Source: Collinsella sp. AF23-4AC
Lineage (GTDB): Bacteria > Actinomycetota > Coriobacteriia > Coriobacteriales > Coriobacteriaceae
Length of the DNA: 45,531 nucleotides
Assembly: GCF_003462685.1 (NCBI RefSeq)
Contig: NZ_QRVE01000016.1
Location: 1-45,531 of the forward strand
Direction: 5' to 3'
Below are positions 16,536-25,758 of this stretch, piece after piece. The position numbers were made by a program, and so were the translations under genes. Below the pieces are notes generated by a model. That model worked only from the letters and a program-made list of their open reading frames with translations. It made no database searches and had not been told where the DNA came from. Positions within the stretch are counted from its first letter, which is position 1. Every line of letters starts with the position of its first letter.

Positions 16536-17432
16536 TTAGCGGCAAAGCTCCTTGATGCGCGCAACGGCGCGTTCGATGTGTTCTTGCGGGGTGGAGGCTC
16601 CGGCAGTGATGCCGATGTGGCGCGCGTCGGCAAACCACGCGGCCTCAAGCTCGGAAGCTTCCTCGATGTGATGCGTGTGCTCGCAGACATCGGCACAAAT
16701 CTGCGCCAGGCGGCGCGTGTTGCCCGAATTCTTTCCGCCCACGACGACCATGCAATCACAGCGGTTGGCGAGGGTTGCCGCCGCCTGCTGACGCTCGCTT
16801 GTGGCGGCGCAGATGGTGTTGATCACGCGCAGTTCCTGCACGCGCGGAGTGATGGAGGCCACAACTTCAGCAAGGTTCTGCGCGGTTTGGGTTGTCTGCA
16901 CAACGAGGCCCACCTTGCCCTTGAGCGTCAGCGCGTCGGCGTCGGCGGCACAGCTCACGACTTGAGCGTCATCACCGGCGTGGCCCAGAATGCCCTCGAC
17001 CTCGGGATGGCCCGGCTCGCCCACGACGATCACGCGGTAGCCCTCGCGCACTAGGCGCTCGGCCGCCACATGGACCTTCTTCACGTAGGGGCAGGTGGCG
17101 TCGACCACGGTAAGGCCACGCTCGCGTGCGGCATCGATCACCTGCGGCACCACGCCGTGAGCGCGGATGATCACGGTGCCCGACGCGGCGTCGTCCAAGG
17201 TGTCTGCCAGACCAACGCCTGCCTCGGCGAGCTCGCGCACCACGATGGGGTTATGGATGAGCGGACCCAGCGTGTGGACCTGAGCGCTCTTCCCTGCCTG
17301 CGGCGCGGCGGCCAGTGCCATGTCGAGCGCGCGCTGCACGCCGTAGCAGGTGCCCGCGTGGGCAGCGATCTCGATGGTGGGGACGACCTCCTCAGCGGCG
17401 GCCGCAGCGGTATTCATGACGTTCTCACCCAT
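16536..17432 (-). CDS. ispH: 4-hydroxy-3-methylbut-2-enyl diphosphate reductase
   Basis: The last enzyme of the MEP isoprenoid pathway, an Fe-S protein giving IPP and DMAPP. The 298-residue chain keeps the three cluster cysteines in AGTCYGVQRAL, DATCPYVKKVH and NTICAATSERQ, the acid-base loop NSGNT, and a conserved histidine in RAHGV. The usual GFC around the first cysteine is GTC here. I chose ATG 17432, two bases past the plsC stop; ATG 17417 is a possible alternative. Confidence 0.95.
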   Translation of the reverse strand: MGENVMNTAAAAAEEVVPTIEIAAHAGTCYGVQRALDMALAAAPQAGKSAQVHTLGPLIHNPIVVRELAEAGVGLADTLDDAASGTVIIRAHGVVPQVIDAARERGLTVVDATCPYVKKVHVAAERLVREGYRVIVVGEPGHPEVEGILGHAGDDAQVVSCAADADALTLKGKVGLVVQTTQTAQNLAEVVASITPRVQELRVINTICAATSERQQAAATLANRCDCMVVVGGKNSGNTRRLAQICADVCEHTHHIEEASELEAAWFADARHIGITAGASTPQEHIERAVARIKELCR

Positions 17433-17434
17433 GG

Positions 17435-18163
17435 CTAGAACCTGCCCGGGTGCTCGGCGCACAGGTCGTCACGCATGGCGTATACGCGGCTCATGGCCTC
17501 GGACTCAAACCATGCCAGGCGCTCCTTGCGCTTGAGCTCGGCCGGTGCGTCGGAAAGTAAGACGGCCTTGCCGGCACGGATCCAGCACTTCTTGGGGCGC
17601 ATGAGCTTTTTGCCTTTGGGCGTGATGTCGGACCAGCCACAAATGGCGAGCGGGTTGACGGGCGCCTTGCCCATCTGGGCGATGAGTGCAAAGCCGCCGT
17701 GGACCTCGGGCTTGATCTCGCGCGAGCGGATACGCGTGCCCTCGGGGAAGATCAGGACGTCCTCGCCGCGCTGCAGCGCATGCTGGGCGGCACGCAGACA
17801 CTTCATGTCGGCGGTGCCACGCTCGACGGGGATGCCGCCCACGCGGCTAAAGGCCCAGCGTACGATCTTGCTCTTGGCGAACTCGGACTTAAAGATGGGG
17901 CGGATGCGGCGGCCGCCAAAGAACAGCGCCGTCTCCACGGCCAAGAGTTCGGCCATCGAGGTGTGGTTGCAAATAACTACGCTGCCGCGGCCTTCCTGGC
18001 GCTCAAACAGCAGGTCGGCGTCTTCGACCTTCCAGCGCCACATGAGCTTGGAGAAGACCCACAGGATGCCCATGACTACGGCGACAGTGCCGCGGATGAG
18101 CGCCGGGAACTCGGCGTAGGGGGCGCTGTAGTAATCCTCGGGCGTCTGTTTAAACAGGCGCAT
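17435..18163 (-). CDS. plsC: 1-acyl-sn-glycerol-3-phosphate acyltransferase
   Basis: This 242-residue membrane-associated enzyme adds the second acyl chain to make phosphatidic acid, completing the set with gpsA and plsY. Motif III/IV elements GIPVERG and FPEGTRIRS are normal. Motif I reads NHTSMAE, giving H-x4-E where the family has H-x4-D; this is a conservative change in the catalytic dyad. An N-terminal hydrophobic segment spans about residues 20-40. It starts three bases after the cmk stop. Confidence 0.9.
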   Translation of the reverse strand: MRLFKQTPEDYYSAPYAEFPALIRGTVAVVMGILWVFSKLMWRWKVEDADLLFERQEGRGSVVICNHTSMAELLAVETALFFGGRRIRPIFKSEFAKSKIVRWAFSRVGGIPVERGTADMKCLRAAQHALQRGEDVLIFPEGTRIRSREIKPEVHGGFALIAQMGKAPVNPLAICGWSDITPKGKKLMRPKKCWIRAGKAVLLSDAPAELKRKERLAWFESEAMSRVYAMRDDLCAEHPGRF

Positions 18164-18166
18164 GGG

Positions 18167-18853
18167 CTACCTCCTTTGGTTGATGAGATCCTCGATAATC
18201 GAAACGACCTCGTCGATGGTGTGTGCGGTAGAGTCGACGTGCACGGCGTCCTCGGCGGGCACGAGCGGTGCGACCTCGCGGCTGCTGTCGAGTTTGTCGC
18301 GCTGCTTGAGGGCGTCGAGGGTCTCGTCGACCTCGGCCTCGAGCTGCTCGGCAGTAAGCGGCTGGACGTCGTTTTGGTGGCGCTGCAGCACGCGGCGGCG
18401 AGCGCGCTCACGCGGGTCGGCGGTCAGGAACACCTTGACCTGCGCGTTGGGAAATACGACGGTGCCGATGTCGCGACCCTCGGCGACGATATCGCGATCC
18501 TCGGCGGCGCGGCGCTGGTGGATGAGCATGGCGGCGCGCACGCCCGGGTAGGCCGAGACCTTGGAAACGTTGGCGTCGACCTGCGGGGTACGAATGGCGG
18601 CCGAAGCGTCCTGGCCGTCAATGGTCAAACGCGTATCCTCGCCGGTGCCGTTGATAAAGCGAATCTCGATCTGCTCGGCGAGGGAGTCTATGGCCGCCTC
18701 GTCGTCCAGATCGATGCCGCGGTCGAGCGCGGCGAAGGTGACGGCGCGATACATGGCGCCCGTGTCGAGCTTGTTAAAGCCCAGCTGGCGGGCGATCTCC
18801 TTGGCGATAGTGGACTTGCCGGAACCGGCGGGGCCGTCGATGGCGACGATCAT
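18167..18853 (-). CDS. cmk: Cytidylate kinase
   Basis: Phosphorylates CMP and dCMP. The 228-residue protein has the P loop DGPAGSGKSTIAK, the substrate region KLDTGAMYRAVT, RDIGTVVFPNA and the lid ADPRERARRR. AAGGAAG precedes ATG 18853 by six bases. It heads the cmk-plsC-ispH-DUF512-der stretch typical of Coriobacteriia and some firmicutes. Confidence 0.97.
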   Translation of the reverse strand: MIVAIDGPAGSGKSTIAKEIARQLGFNKLDTGAMYRAVTFAALDRGIDLDDEAAIDSLAEQIEIRFINGTGEDTRLTIDGQDASAAIRTPQVDANVSKVSAYPGVRAAMLIHQRRAAEDRDIVAEGRDIGTVVFPNAQVKVFLTADPRERARRRVLQRHQNDVQPLTAEQLEAEVDETLDALKQRDKLDSSREVAPLVPAEDAVHVDSTAHTIDEVVSIIEDLINQRR

Positions 18854-18919
18854 GCAATGCTTCCTTTCGGTGGTTGACGTGCTGGTATGGTTCGCGGGCG
18901 TTGGGGCGCGGCGGTTTGC

Positions 18920-19885
18920 CTAGCCAGTGTAGCGCTCGCGGTAGGTGTTGCGCTTGGGCGCGGAGCCGTGGCTGCCATGGTGACGCGTGCGGCTGGCGGA
19001 CGTGTCTTGGGGCTTGCCGCCGTTGCTCTTTGCGCTCGCCTGTTTGGGCGGGATGCCGCCGGCCTTGAGGATCTGCACCTCGCGGTCGGTGAGCTCGCGC
19101 CACGAGCCCTTGGCCACGCCCTCGAGCTCAAGGCCGGCAAAGTTGCAGCGATGCAGACGGATTACCGGATGGTGAATCTTGCTCAGCATGCGCTTAACCT
19201 GGTTTTTGCGACCCTCGCGGATGATGATCTCCACGGCGGTGGTGCCGGGCTTGACGCCCTGGGGAGCTACAGCCTCGGCCTCGCGCGCGTTGATGACGCG
19301 GCAGATTGCCGGCTGGCATAGACCGTCGTCGAGCTCGATGCCGCTGCGGAGTGGTTCCAAGTCGCGGTCGGACAGCCGTCCGTCCACAAGCGCCTGGTAG
19401 GTCTTGTAGACGTGCTTGCTGGGGTGCAGCAGATCCTGAGACAGGTCGCCGTCGGTGGTAAAGAGCAAAAGGCCTGTGGTGTCGCGGTCCAGGCGACCCA
19501 CTGGAAACAGGCCCGGAAAGCGGTCGCGGGGGACCAGGTCGGCCACGCAAGGGCGCTCCTGTGGATCGCTCATGGTGGTGAGGTAGCCGGTCGGCTTGTA
19601 GAGCATCAGGTACACGGCGCCCTGGTTGAGCTTGACGGGCATGCCGTCGACCTCGATATGGTCGCGGTCGACGTCGACCTTGGTGCCCAGCTCGGTCGCG
19701 ACCTCGCCGTTAACGGTCACGCGGGCGGCGGTCATCAGGTCCTCCGAGCCGCGGCGGCTCGCCACGCCCGCGCGCGCCAAAAAGCGCTGCAGGCGCATGG
19801 TGTGCGGATAGACGGGCTGGGCGTCGGTGGTGGGTACTGCGATGCCCATGGCGCGCGTCTCCCCTACTTCGTTAGTCCTCGTCAT
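18920..19885 (-). CDS. rRNA pseudouridine synthase, RsuA/RluB family
   Basis: The 321-residue protein has an S4 RNA-binding domain (MRLQRFLARAGVASRRGSE, residues about 30-75). The synthase core carries the catalytic aspartate in GRLDRDTTGLLLFT, then KTYQALVDG and GRKNQVKRML. A basic, low-complexity tail ends the protein. It probably modifies 23S rRNA as RluB does, as expected next to scpAB. The start at 19885 has GGAGG and overlaps scpB by 14 bases; ATG 19849 is an alternative. Confidence 0.9.
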   Translation of the reverse strand: MTRTNEVGETRAMGIAVPTTDAQPVYPHTMRLQRFLARAGVASRRGSEDLMTAARVTVNGEVATELGTKVDVDRDHIEVDGMPVKLNQGAVYLMLYKPTGYLTTMSDPQERPCVADLVPRDRFPGLFPVGRLDRDTTGLLLFTTDGDLSQDLLHPSKHVYKTYQALVDGRLSDRDLEPLRSGIELDDGLCQPAICRVINAREAEAVAPQGVKPGTTAVEIIIREGRKNQVKRMLSKIHHPVIRLHRCNFAGLELEGVAKGSWRELTDREVQILKAGGIPPKQASAKSNGGKPQDTSASRTRHHGSHGSAPKRNTYRERYTG

Positions 19886-20600
19886 GTAAATCCTCCGAGG
19901 TCTCGTCGACGACCAGAGCCTCCAAGTCCTCAACTGCCTCAACATTTTCAACATCGGTATCGAGCAGTTCGCGCTCTTCATCCAGGTCATCGGCCTGCTC
20001 CTCGAGCGTGGACTGAATGCTGCGGCCGCTCAGGCGCTCGCGGATAAACTGACGCGACTGCTCGTCGGGGGCAAACTGCTCCAGATCGGGCAGGTCGCGG
20101 GTGGAGCGCAGGCCGAACTTCTCCAAAAAGGCGTTGGTCGTGCCGTAGATGATGGCCTGACCGCGCTGGGGGTCGCGGCCGAGCTCGCGCACCAGACCTT
20201 TGTCCACGAGCGACGCGATGACGCCGTCGGAATTGACGCCGCGGATACCCTTGACCGCCTCGCGCGTAACGGGCTGGTGGTATGCGATGACGGCCAGTGT
20301 TTCGAGCGCCGCCTGCGACAGCTTTTGCGTGTCCCAGCTCAGCACATAGGCCTCGACCACGTCGTGGTAGGCGGGGTGCGTGAACAGGCGCCAGCCGCCG
20401 GCGACCTCGCGCAGCTGAAAGCCGCGATTGGCCTCCTCGTACTCAACCTTGAGCTCTGCGAGCAGTGACGCACACTCACCCGGGGCGATATCCAGCGCAC
20501 CTGCCAGTGCAGGCGCGCTCACGGGGTCACTCGACACCAGCAGCAGCGCCTCGAGGGCGCCTTTGAGACTGTTTGCCTCCAGCGTGGAAAGGGTTGACAT
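19872..20600 (-). CDS. scpB: Segregation and condensation protein B
   Basis: The 242-residue kleisin-associated winged-helix protein binds ScpA and SMC to form bacterial condensin. Residues 10-175 show the two winged-helix domains (LEALLLVSSDPVS, LETLAVIAYHQPVTREAVKGIRGVNSD). The last 55 residues are very acidic, an extension beyond many homologues. It starts 11 bases after the scpA stop. Confidence 0.95.
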   Translation of the reverse strand: MSTLSTLEANSLKGALEALLLVSSDPVSAPALAGALDIAPGECASLLAELKVEYEEANRGFQLREVAGGWRLFTHPAYHDVVEAYVLSWDTQKLSQAALETLAVIAYHQPVTREAVKGIRGVNSDGVIASLVDKGLVRELGRDPQRGQAIIYGTTNAFLEKFGLRSTRDLPDLEQFAPDEQSRQFIRERLSGRSIQSTLEEQADDLDEERELLDTDVENVEAVEDLEALVVDETSEDLHDED

Positions 20601-20611
20601 GATTGCGGCTC

Positions 20612-21421
20612 CTATTCGGTGAGTTCGGGGCCCTCGCCGGGCACGTATGCCTCGGCGCCCTCGACTCGGTTGATGCAGATGGTTCCAAAGATCTCGTCCT
20701 GGCTCAGCGTGAGCGAGCCGCGCTTGGCGAGCTCCAGCATGGCCAGGAAGGTGACGACGAGCTGCTCGGTCGTGGCGTCGCCGTCCAGCAGCTCGCGGAA
20801 GGTGCAGGTTTGGTGCGCCATGGTAAAGCGGTCGACTGAGGCCACGGTCAGGTCGAGCGGCACGCGATGCGGCGCCACGTGCTCGGCCTCCAGTAGGAAG
20901 GTCTGGCGCTTGCCGTCCAGGTCGGCACAGATGACGGCGAGACCGCGCAGGGTAATGCCGGCCAGATAGTCGGGCATGAGGCCCAAGAACTCGGGATCGG
21001 GGCCGGCCACACGCGGGTGCATGCGGCTTTCGGCCTGCATGCGCGCGCCAAGGGCCGCCGCCGCGCCCTTAAACTGCTTGTAGGCGATCAGGCGCTGGAT
21101 CAGGACCTCACGCAGGGCATCGCCGTCGAGCGCGCTGAGTTCCTCGAGTTCATCGTCGTCCTCGTCATCGTCGTCGGTTTTACGCGGGGCCTCCTGCGGC
21201 ACCAGAGAGGCGGCCTTGATGTCCAAAAGGGTTGCCGCGACCAGCAGAAAGTCGCTCGCCACGTCCAGGTCCAGCGCCTCGATGCGCTCGGCCTCGGCAA
21301 GGTACTGATCGGCCACCTCGCTGATGGAGATGGCGCCGATATCTACTTTTTGGCGGGTTACCAGCTGCAGTAGCAGGTCGAACGGTCCGCTGTAGACCTG
21401 CGTCGACACGCGATACGACAT
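20612..21421 (-). CDS. scpA: Segregation and condensation protein A
   Basis: The kleisin of the SMC-ScpAB complex, 269 residues. The N-terminal SMC-binding part includes YSGPFDLLLQLV and ISEVADQYL; the C-terminal winged helix includes LAMLELAKRGSLTLSQDEIFG. A run of Asp/Glu lies near residues 83-93. AGGAGG precedes the ATG. It is translated just before scpB. Confidence 0.95.
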   Translation of the reverse strand: MSYRVSTQVYSGPFDLLLQLVTRQKVDIGAISISEVADQYLAEAERIEALDLDVASDFLLVAATLLDIKAASLVPQEAPRKTDDDDEDDDELEELSALDGDALREVLIQRLIAYKQFKGAAAALGARMQAESRMHPRVAGPDPEFLGLMPDYLAGITLRGLAVICADLDGKRQTFLLEAEHVAPHRVPLDLTVASVDRFTMAHQTCTFRELLDGDATTEQLVVTFLAMLELAKRGSLTLSQDEIFGTICINRVEGAEAYVPGEGPELTE

Positions 21422-21505
21422 CTTCGACCTCCTTTGACGGCGCCTTCGCGGCGCGGTTTGGGTGCATGTTGAGACCGTTTTGCACGGTCGACCTGTAAGT
21501 TTACC

Positions 21506-22189
21506 CTAGATGCCGGCGATTGCGAAGTTGAGCAGCCGCTCAGCCAGCGGATACACGGTAACGTCGAAATAGCGGCCGATTACATCGATGCCGGTCCACA
21601 TAGGCAGCAGGTACAGCACCAGGATGAGGATGGGCATAGCGTATTGCTGCAGACGGTAATAGTTGTTGAGCGCCTTGCCTTTGAGGAACGGCACGATGAT
21701 CGACGAGCCATCGAGCGGCGGGATCGGGATGAGGTTGAAGAACGCGAGCGACAGGTTGACCACGATGAACGCGGCGCCGAAGTTCATGATCTGTGACGCC
21801 AGGGCAAAGGACATGCTGGTGTAGAGGCTGCCGTAGGTTGCGTGCATGAGGACGGCCGCGAGGCACGCGAGTGCGATGTTCGACGCGGGGCCGGCCGCGC
21901 TCACCAGGACCTCGTCACGCTTGGGGTGCTTGAGGTTGTTGAGGTACACGGGCACGGGCTTGGCGAAGGCGAATACCGGGCCGCCGGCGGCAAGCATGAG
22001 CAGCGGCAGGATGATAGTGCCAAACGGGTCGATATGGTTGAGCGGGTTGAGCGAGACGCGCCCGCGCGAACGGGCCGTCTTGTCGCCGAGCGCCCAGGCT
22101 GCGGCAGCGTGCGCGCTCTCGTGGATGACGATACCCACGATGACGGCAACGGCGCTCGCGAGCAGGTTCATGAGGTAGCTGCTGGACAT
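21506..22189 (-). CDS. Site-2-protease-type membrane metalloprotease (M50)
   Basis: A 227-residue membrane protein with five or six helices. The zinc motif HESAH lies in the first helix (about 23-27) and the third ligand region is NLIPIPPLDGS near residue 160. The short form without PDZ or CBS domains matches the YwhC/Rip3-like group beside scpA in many gram-positive bacteria. The substrate is unknown. Confidence 0.92.
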   Translation of the reverse strand: MSSSYLMNLLASAVAVIVGIVIHESAHAAAAWALGDKTARSRGRVSLNPLNHIDPFGTIILPLLMLAAGGPVFAFAKPVPVYLNNLKHPKRDEVLVSAAGPASNIALACLAAVLMHATYGSLYTSMSFALASQIMNFGAAFIVVNLSLAFFNLIPIPPLDGSSIIVPFLKGKALNNYYRLQQYAMPILILVLYLLPMWTGIDVIGRYFDVTVYPLAERLLNFAIAGI

Positions 22190-22198
22190 AGCGCTCCC

Positions 22199-22495
22199 CT
22201 AGCGGACGCGGCGCGAGGCGCGTGTGAGCAGGTAGTCGGCTACAAACAGAATTACGGCAACGATGGCGTAATCCAGGCGGAACACGCCGCCAAAGGGCGA
22301 CGTGATGACGCCGTAGCCGGCGATAGCGCTCGGCAGCGCGCGCGAAAGCTCAACGACAAAGCCCACGATCTGCAGCTTGGCGGTGAGGCCGCTAAAACAC
22401 AGCAGCACGGTCATCGCGCTCATAAAGATGCCGCAGATGCGACAAGCGATGGCGATGATGCTCATCGCCACGGCAGTGGCCTTACGAGAGTTCAC
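22199..22495 (-). CDS. Small membrane protein of unknown function
   Basis: Ninety-eight residues with two or three hydrophobic helices (about 11-37, 42-52 weak, and 70-90). GTG 22495 has GAGGAGA six bases upstream and overlaps the ABC-F stop by 14 bases; ATG 22465 is the alternative. Its place between ABC-F and the M50 protease suggests co-expression only. No family is recognised. Confidence 0.65.
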   Translation of the reverse strand: MNSRKATAVAMSIIAIACRICGIFMSAMTVLLCFSGLTAKLQIVGFVVELSRALPSAIAGYGVITSPFGGVFRLDYAIVAVILFVADYLLTRASRRVR

Positions 22496-24448
22496 GCGCG
22501 GTCTCCTCTTCGATCTGGGTGGAAAGCTCGAGCCATTCGTCCTCGAGCTTGGGTAGCTCTTGCTTAAGGCCGTTATATTCCCCCAGCGCGGCGTTGAACT
22601 TATCCTGATCGGCATAAAGCTCTTCGCTGGCCATCAATTCCATAAGCTCGTCATAGCGGGCGCGCTTTTTGTCGAGCTCCGCTTCGATCTTCTTAAGCTG
22701 GTTGCGCACGCCCTTGAGCTTTTTGTTGAGCGCGGCGCGGGCCTGGGCCTCGGCGCGCTTTTGCTCCTTGGTCTTTTTGCCCTCGGCAGGCTTGGAAGCG
22801 GTGGCGGGGGTGTCGGGCTGGGCCGCGGTGACCTTAGCGGACTTGGTCGCGGCAGGCGCGCTCTCCCCTGCCGCCTCGGCGGCGGCGCGCTCCGCAAGGT
22901 CCTCGCGCTTGTAGAGGTAGTAGTCGTAGTCGCCGTCATAGACCGTGACCTTGCCGTCACGGATGTCGATCACGCGGTTGGCCACGGCGCGCACCAGGTG
23001 CTCGTCGTGGCTGATCAGCACGATGGTGCCGGGGAAGTTTTGCAGGGCGTTCTCGAGCATGTCCACCGAGTCGATGTCCAAGTGGTTGGTGGGCTCGTCC
23101 AGGCACAGGAGCGCCTCGGGGGCAACGAGCATCTTGGCGAGCGCCAGGCGCGCCTTTTCGCCGCCGGAGAGGACGCGAACCTGCTTCTCGATGGAATCGT
23201 TGTCGCTAAACAGGAAGGCGCCCAGCAGGCTGCGCTGCTGCGGCACGGTCCACTTGGGCGTGACGGTGTCGATCTCTTGCAGGACAGTGTTGGACTCGGT
23301 CATGCCCTCGAGCGCGTGCTGAGCGTAGTAGGCGACGCCCACGTTGGTGCCCAAGTCGCGCGTGCCGGTGGTGGGCGGCTCCAAGCCGGCGATGATCTTC
23401 ATGAGGGTAGACTTGCCGGCGCCGTTGGGGCCGACGAGCGCCACGTGCTCGCCGCGGTAGAGTTTGAGGTCGATGTCGCTGTAAATGTGCTTGTCGCCGT
23501 AGGACTTGGATACGACCTCGAGGCCCACGACCATGTCGCCGGAGCGCGGCGGGTCGGGGAACTTAAAATCGATGTGCTTGTGGCCCTCGGGCAGGATGAC
23601 GAGCTCCTTTTTGATTTGCTCGATCTTGCGGATGCGCTCCTGGGCCTGCGCGGCTTTGGTGGGCTTGTAGCGGAACTTGTCGACGAAGACCTGCATATGG
23701 GCGATATCGCGCTCCTGGGCGGCGCGCTTGGCACGCATCTGCTCCAGGTTGTCCTCGCGCTGCTTGAGGTAGCTGCTGTAGTTACCGGTGTAGGTGGTTA
23801 CGCGGCGGTTTTCGAGGGCGGCGACGTGGTCGACGCAGGCGTCCATGAAGGCGCGGTCGTGGCTGACGATGAGGACGGCGCCGTCGTAGTTCGCGATAAA
23901 GCCGCGCAGCCACTGGACGCTTTCGAGGTCCAGGTGGTTGGTGGGCTCGTCCAAAAGCAGCAAGTCGGGGTGGCGCAGGAAGAGCTTGGCCAGCGCGATG
24001 CGCATCTGCCAGCCGCCCGAGAACTCGGAGCACGGGCGCTCAAAGTCGGTGACCTTAAAGCCCAGGCCGGACAGGATCTTGCGGGCGTTGCTCTCAAGCT
24101 CGTAGCCGCCCAAGTGCTCAAAGCGGTCCTGGACCTGGCCGTACTCGTTAAGGAGTGCGTCGACGTCCTTGCCCTGCTCGGAGAGCTCGGTGATCTGGGC
24201 CTGCAGCTCGTTGGCGCGCTCGCCCATGCGACGGATTTCCTTGGCGGCGGCCATGACCTCGGCAAGGATGGTGGTGTCCTTTTGCTCCAGGTTGGTTTCC
24301 TGCTCTAGGTAACCCACCTGGCAGTCCTTGGCGTACTGGACCTGGCCGGCGTCGGGGCTGTCGATGCCCATGATGATCTTGAGCATGGTGGTTTTGCCGG
24401 CTCCGTTGGGTCCCACGAGCGCGAAGCGCTCGCCGGGGGTGATCTGAG
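22482..24448 (-). pseudogene. ABC-F family ATPase, N-terminus cut off by tandem duplication
   Basis: The frame carries two complete ABC signatures. The first half has [19 protein letters not shown] and DEPTNHLD. The second has [24 protein letters not shown] and DEPTNHLD. A charged linker and a C-terminal coiled coil rich in Lys/Glu complete the ABC-F pattern of ribosome-acting translation factors. At 24448 the coding sequence ([10 protein letters not shown] upstream of Walker A) runs straight into the 826-bp repeat, and TGA follows at 24468-24470. About 25-30 N-terminal residues, including the A-loop and first strands, are missing. A GTG at 24416 inside Walker A is the only possible start, so the protein is probably not functional as shown. 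Confidence 0.85.
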
Positions 24449-24540
24449 GGCCGGTTTCGTGGCGGCGTCATCGCAGGCAGCCGACCGAGGACGCCCGGAA
24501 ATGAGCAAGCAGGTTATTTGCAAGTGAAAACCACTGCTAT

Positions 24541-24578
24541 GAAAAAGAAAACAGACCAGACATATTGCCTGGCCTGTT
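24541..24578 (-). terminator. Terminator after the CAU tRNA (copy 1)
   Basis: AACAGACCAG and CTGGCCTGTT pair with one mismatch and, on the minus strand, are followed by TTCTTTTTC. The second copy lies at 25367-25404. Confidence 0.75.
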
Positions 24579-24585
24579 AAAAAAC

Positions 24586-24661
24586 TGGTGGGCCCTCCGG
24601 GATTCGAACCCAGAACCCAGGGATTATGAGTCCCCTGCGCTAACCGTTGCGCCAAGAGCCC
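24586..24661 (-). tRNA. tRNA with CAU anticodon (Met or Ile2), copy 1
   Basis: A 76-nt cloverleaf with encoded CCA. Acceptor GGGCTCT pairs with AGGGCCC, the anticodon loop is CTCATAA and the T arm is GGGTTCGAATCCC. Whether it is elongator Met or lysidine-modified Ile2 cannot be settled by eye; the GC-rich acceptor leans slightly to Ile2. Confidence 0.9.
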
Positions 24662-24815
24662 TTGTAATGCGGCGGATGTGATAGAGGTCGCCAGAACGCC
24701 CCGCCCATCTTGAGCCACGACGTGAAATACTACCATGCACGCGGCACCCGTTCAACGCACGATCTTGTCGACCAGGAGGATCATGGTGCCGCCTTTGACC
24801 TTGTGTGCCTATATG

Positions 24816-24843
24816 AAAAAAGGCCCCAACTTGCGTTGGAGCC
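24816..24843 (-). terminator. Terminator after tRNA-Ala (copy 1)
   Basis: On the minus strand, GGCTCCAAC-GCAA-GTTGGGGCC is followed by TTTTTTTC. The second copy lies at 25642-25669. Confidence 0.85.
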
Positions 24844-24859
24844 TCATTCAATGCTCGGG

Positions 24860-24932
24860 TGGAGACGAGGGGGATCGAACCCCTGACCTCTTGACTGCCA
24901 GTCAAGCGCTCTCCCAGCTGAGCTACGCCCCC
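24860..24932 (-). tRNA. tRNA-Ala(GGC), copy 1
   Basis: A 73-nt cloverleaf without encoded CCA. Acceptor GGGGGCG pairs with CGTCTCC, giving the G3-U70 alanine identity pair, and the anticodon loop CTGGCAG carries GGC. Confidence 0.95.
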
Positions 24933-25048
24933 GTGCGAAGAAGTACTATACGGGAACCCCCCCGCCGATGCAAGGACAATTTTGGAAAATATTCTGCGGC
25001 GCGCGGAACGGGCACGAGGCCGAAGAGGCACACGATGCCCGAAATTGC

Positions 25049-25089
25049 CCGCGGGGCGCGCCCCGCGGGCGGCGGCGTGGCCGCCGCCC
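25049..25089. repeat. GC-only palindromic spacer
   Basis: CCCGCGGGGCGCGCCCCGCGGG is followed within two bases by a GGCGGCG-TGG-CCGCCGCC stem. It is non-coding and repeated in copy 2 (about 25875-25915). It may be a strong structural or pausing element. Confidence 0.4.
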
Positions 25090-25140
25090 TCCTTCCCGGC
25101 ACCCGCCCGGCCGCCCCCGGGGACCTCACGCCACGGATGC

Positions 25141-25278
25141 GGCCCATCTACTACGTTTGGCCCACATCCCCCGACCATGGCGTCTCGGGCAAAAATAAAA
25201 CCGCAGGTAGACGGCCTGCGGTTTTCGAGAAATACGGGGTATGGTCGAGGAGTCGGGGCTAAACGTAGTAGATGGGCC
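25141..25278. repeat. 138-bp element bounded by 18-bp perfect inverted repeats, copy 1
   Basis: GGCCCATCTACTACGTTT at 25141-25158 is exactly complementary to 25261-25278. The interior holds a bidirectional terminator hairpin (25197-25225). The right arm spans the boundary between the two 826-bp units. Size and ends suggest a MITE-like or REP-type element. Confidence 0.6.
25197..25225. terminator. Bidirectional terminator hairpin inside the IR element
   Basis: AAAACCGCAGG-TAGACGG-CCTGCGGTTTT has an 11-bp stem with A and T tracts on either side. It is repeated at 26023-26051. Confidence 0.85.
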
Positions 25279-25411
25279 GGTTTCGTGGCGGCGTCATCGC
25301 AGGCAGCCGACCGAGGACGCCCGGAAATGAGCAAGCAGGTTATTTGCAAGTGAAAACCACTGCTATGAAAAAGAAAACAGACCAGACATATTGCCTGGCC
25401 TGTTAAAAAAC

Positions 25412-25487
25412 TGGTGGGCCCTCCGGGATTCGAACCCAGAACCCAGGGATTATGAGTCCCCTGCGCTAACCGTTGCGCCAAGAGCCC
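25412..25487 (-). tRNA. tRNA with CAU anticodon (Met or Ile2), copy 2
   Basis: Identical to the gene at 24586-24661, displaced by 826 bases. Confidence 0.9.
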
Positions 25488-25685
25488 TTGTAATGCGGCG
25501 GATGTGATAGAGGTCGCCAGAACGCCCCGCCCATCTTGAGCCACGACGTGAAATACTACCATGCACGCGGCACCCGTTCAACGCACGATCTTGTCGACCA
25601 GGAGGATCATGGTGCCGCCTTTGACCTTGTGTGCCTATATGAAAAAAGGCCCCAACTTGCGTTGGAGCCTCATTCAATGCTCGGG

Positions 25686-25758
25686 TGGAGACGAGGGGGA
25701 TCGAACCCCTGACCTCTTGACTGCCAGTCAAGCGCTCTCCCAGCTGAGCTACGCCCCC
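25686..25758 (-). tRNA. tRNA-Ala(GGC), copy 2
   Basis: Identical to the gene at 24860-24932, displaced by 826 bases. Confidence 0.95.

Larger units (their letters stand above)
24448..25273. repeat. 826-bp tandem unit, copy 1
   Basis: It begins GGGCCGGTTTCGTGG inside the ABC-F gene and runs to GTAGTAGAT. It contains a CAU tRNA, tRNA-Ala(GGC), two terminators, a GC-rich palindromic spacer and most of an inverted-repeat element. Copy 2 follows directly; by eye I saw one difference (C at 24958, T at 25784). Confidence 0.95.

Noticed and set aside
7504..24308. Long plus-strand frames opposite the core operon
   Set aside because: They mirror well-identified minus-strand genes, lack ribosome sites and have compositions expected from antisense of GC-rich coding sequence.
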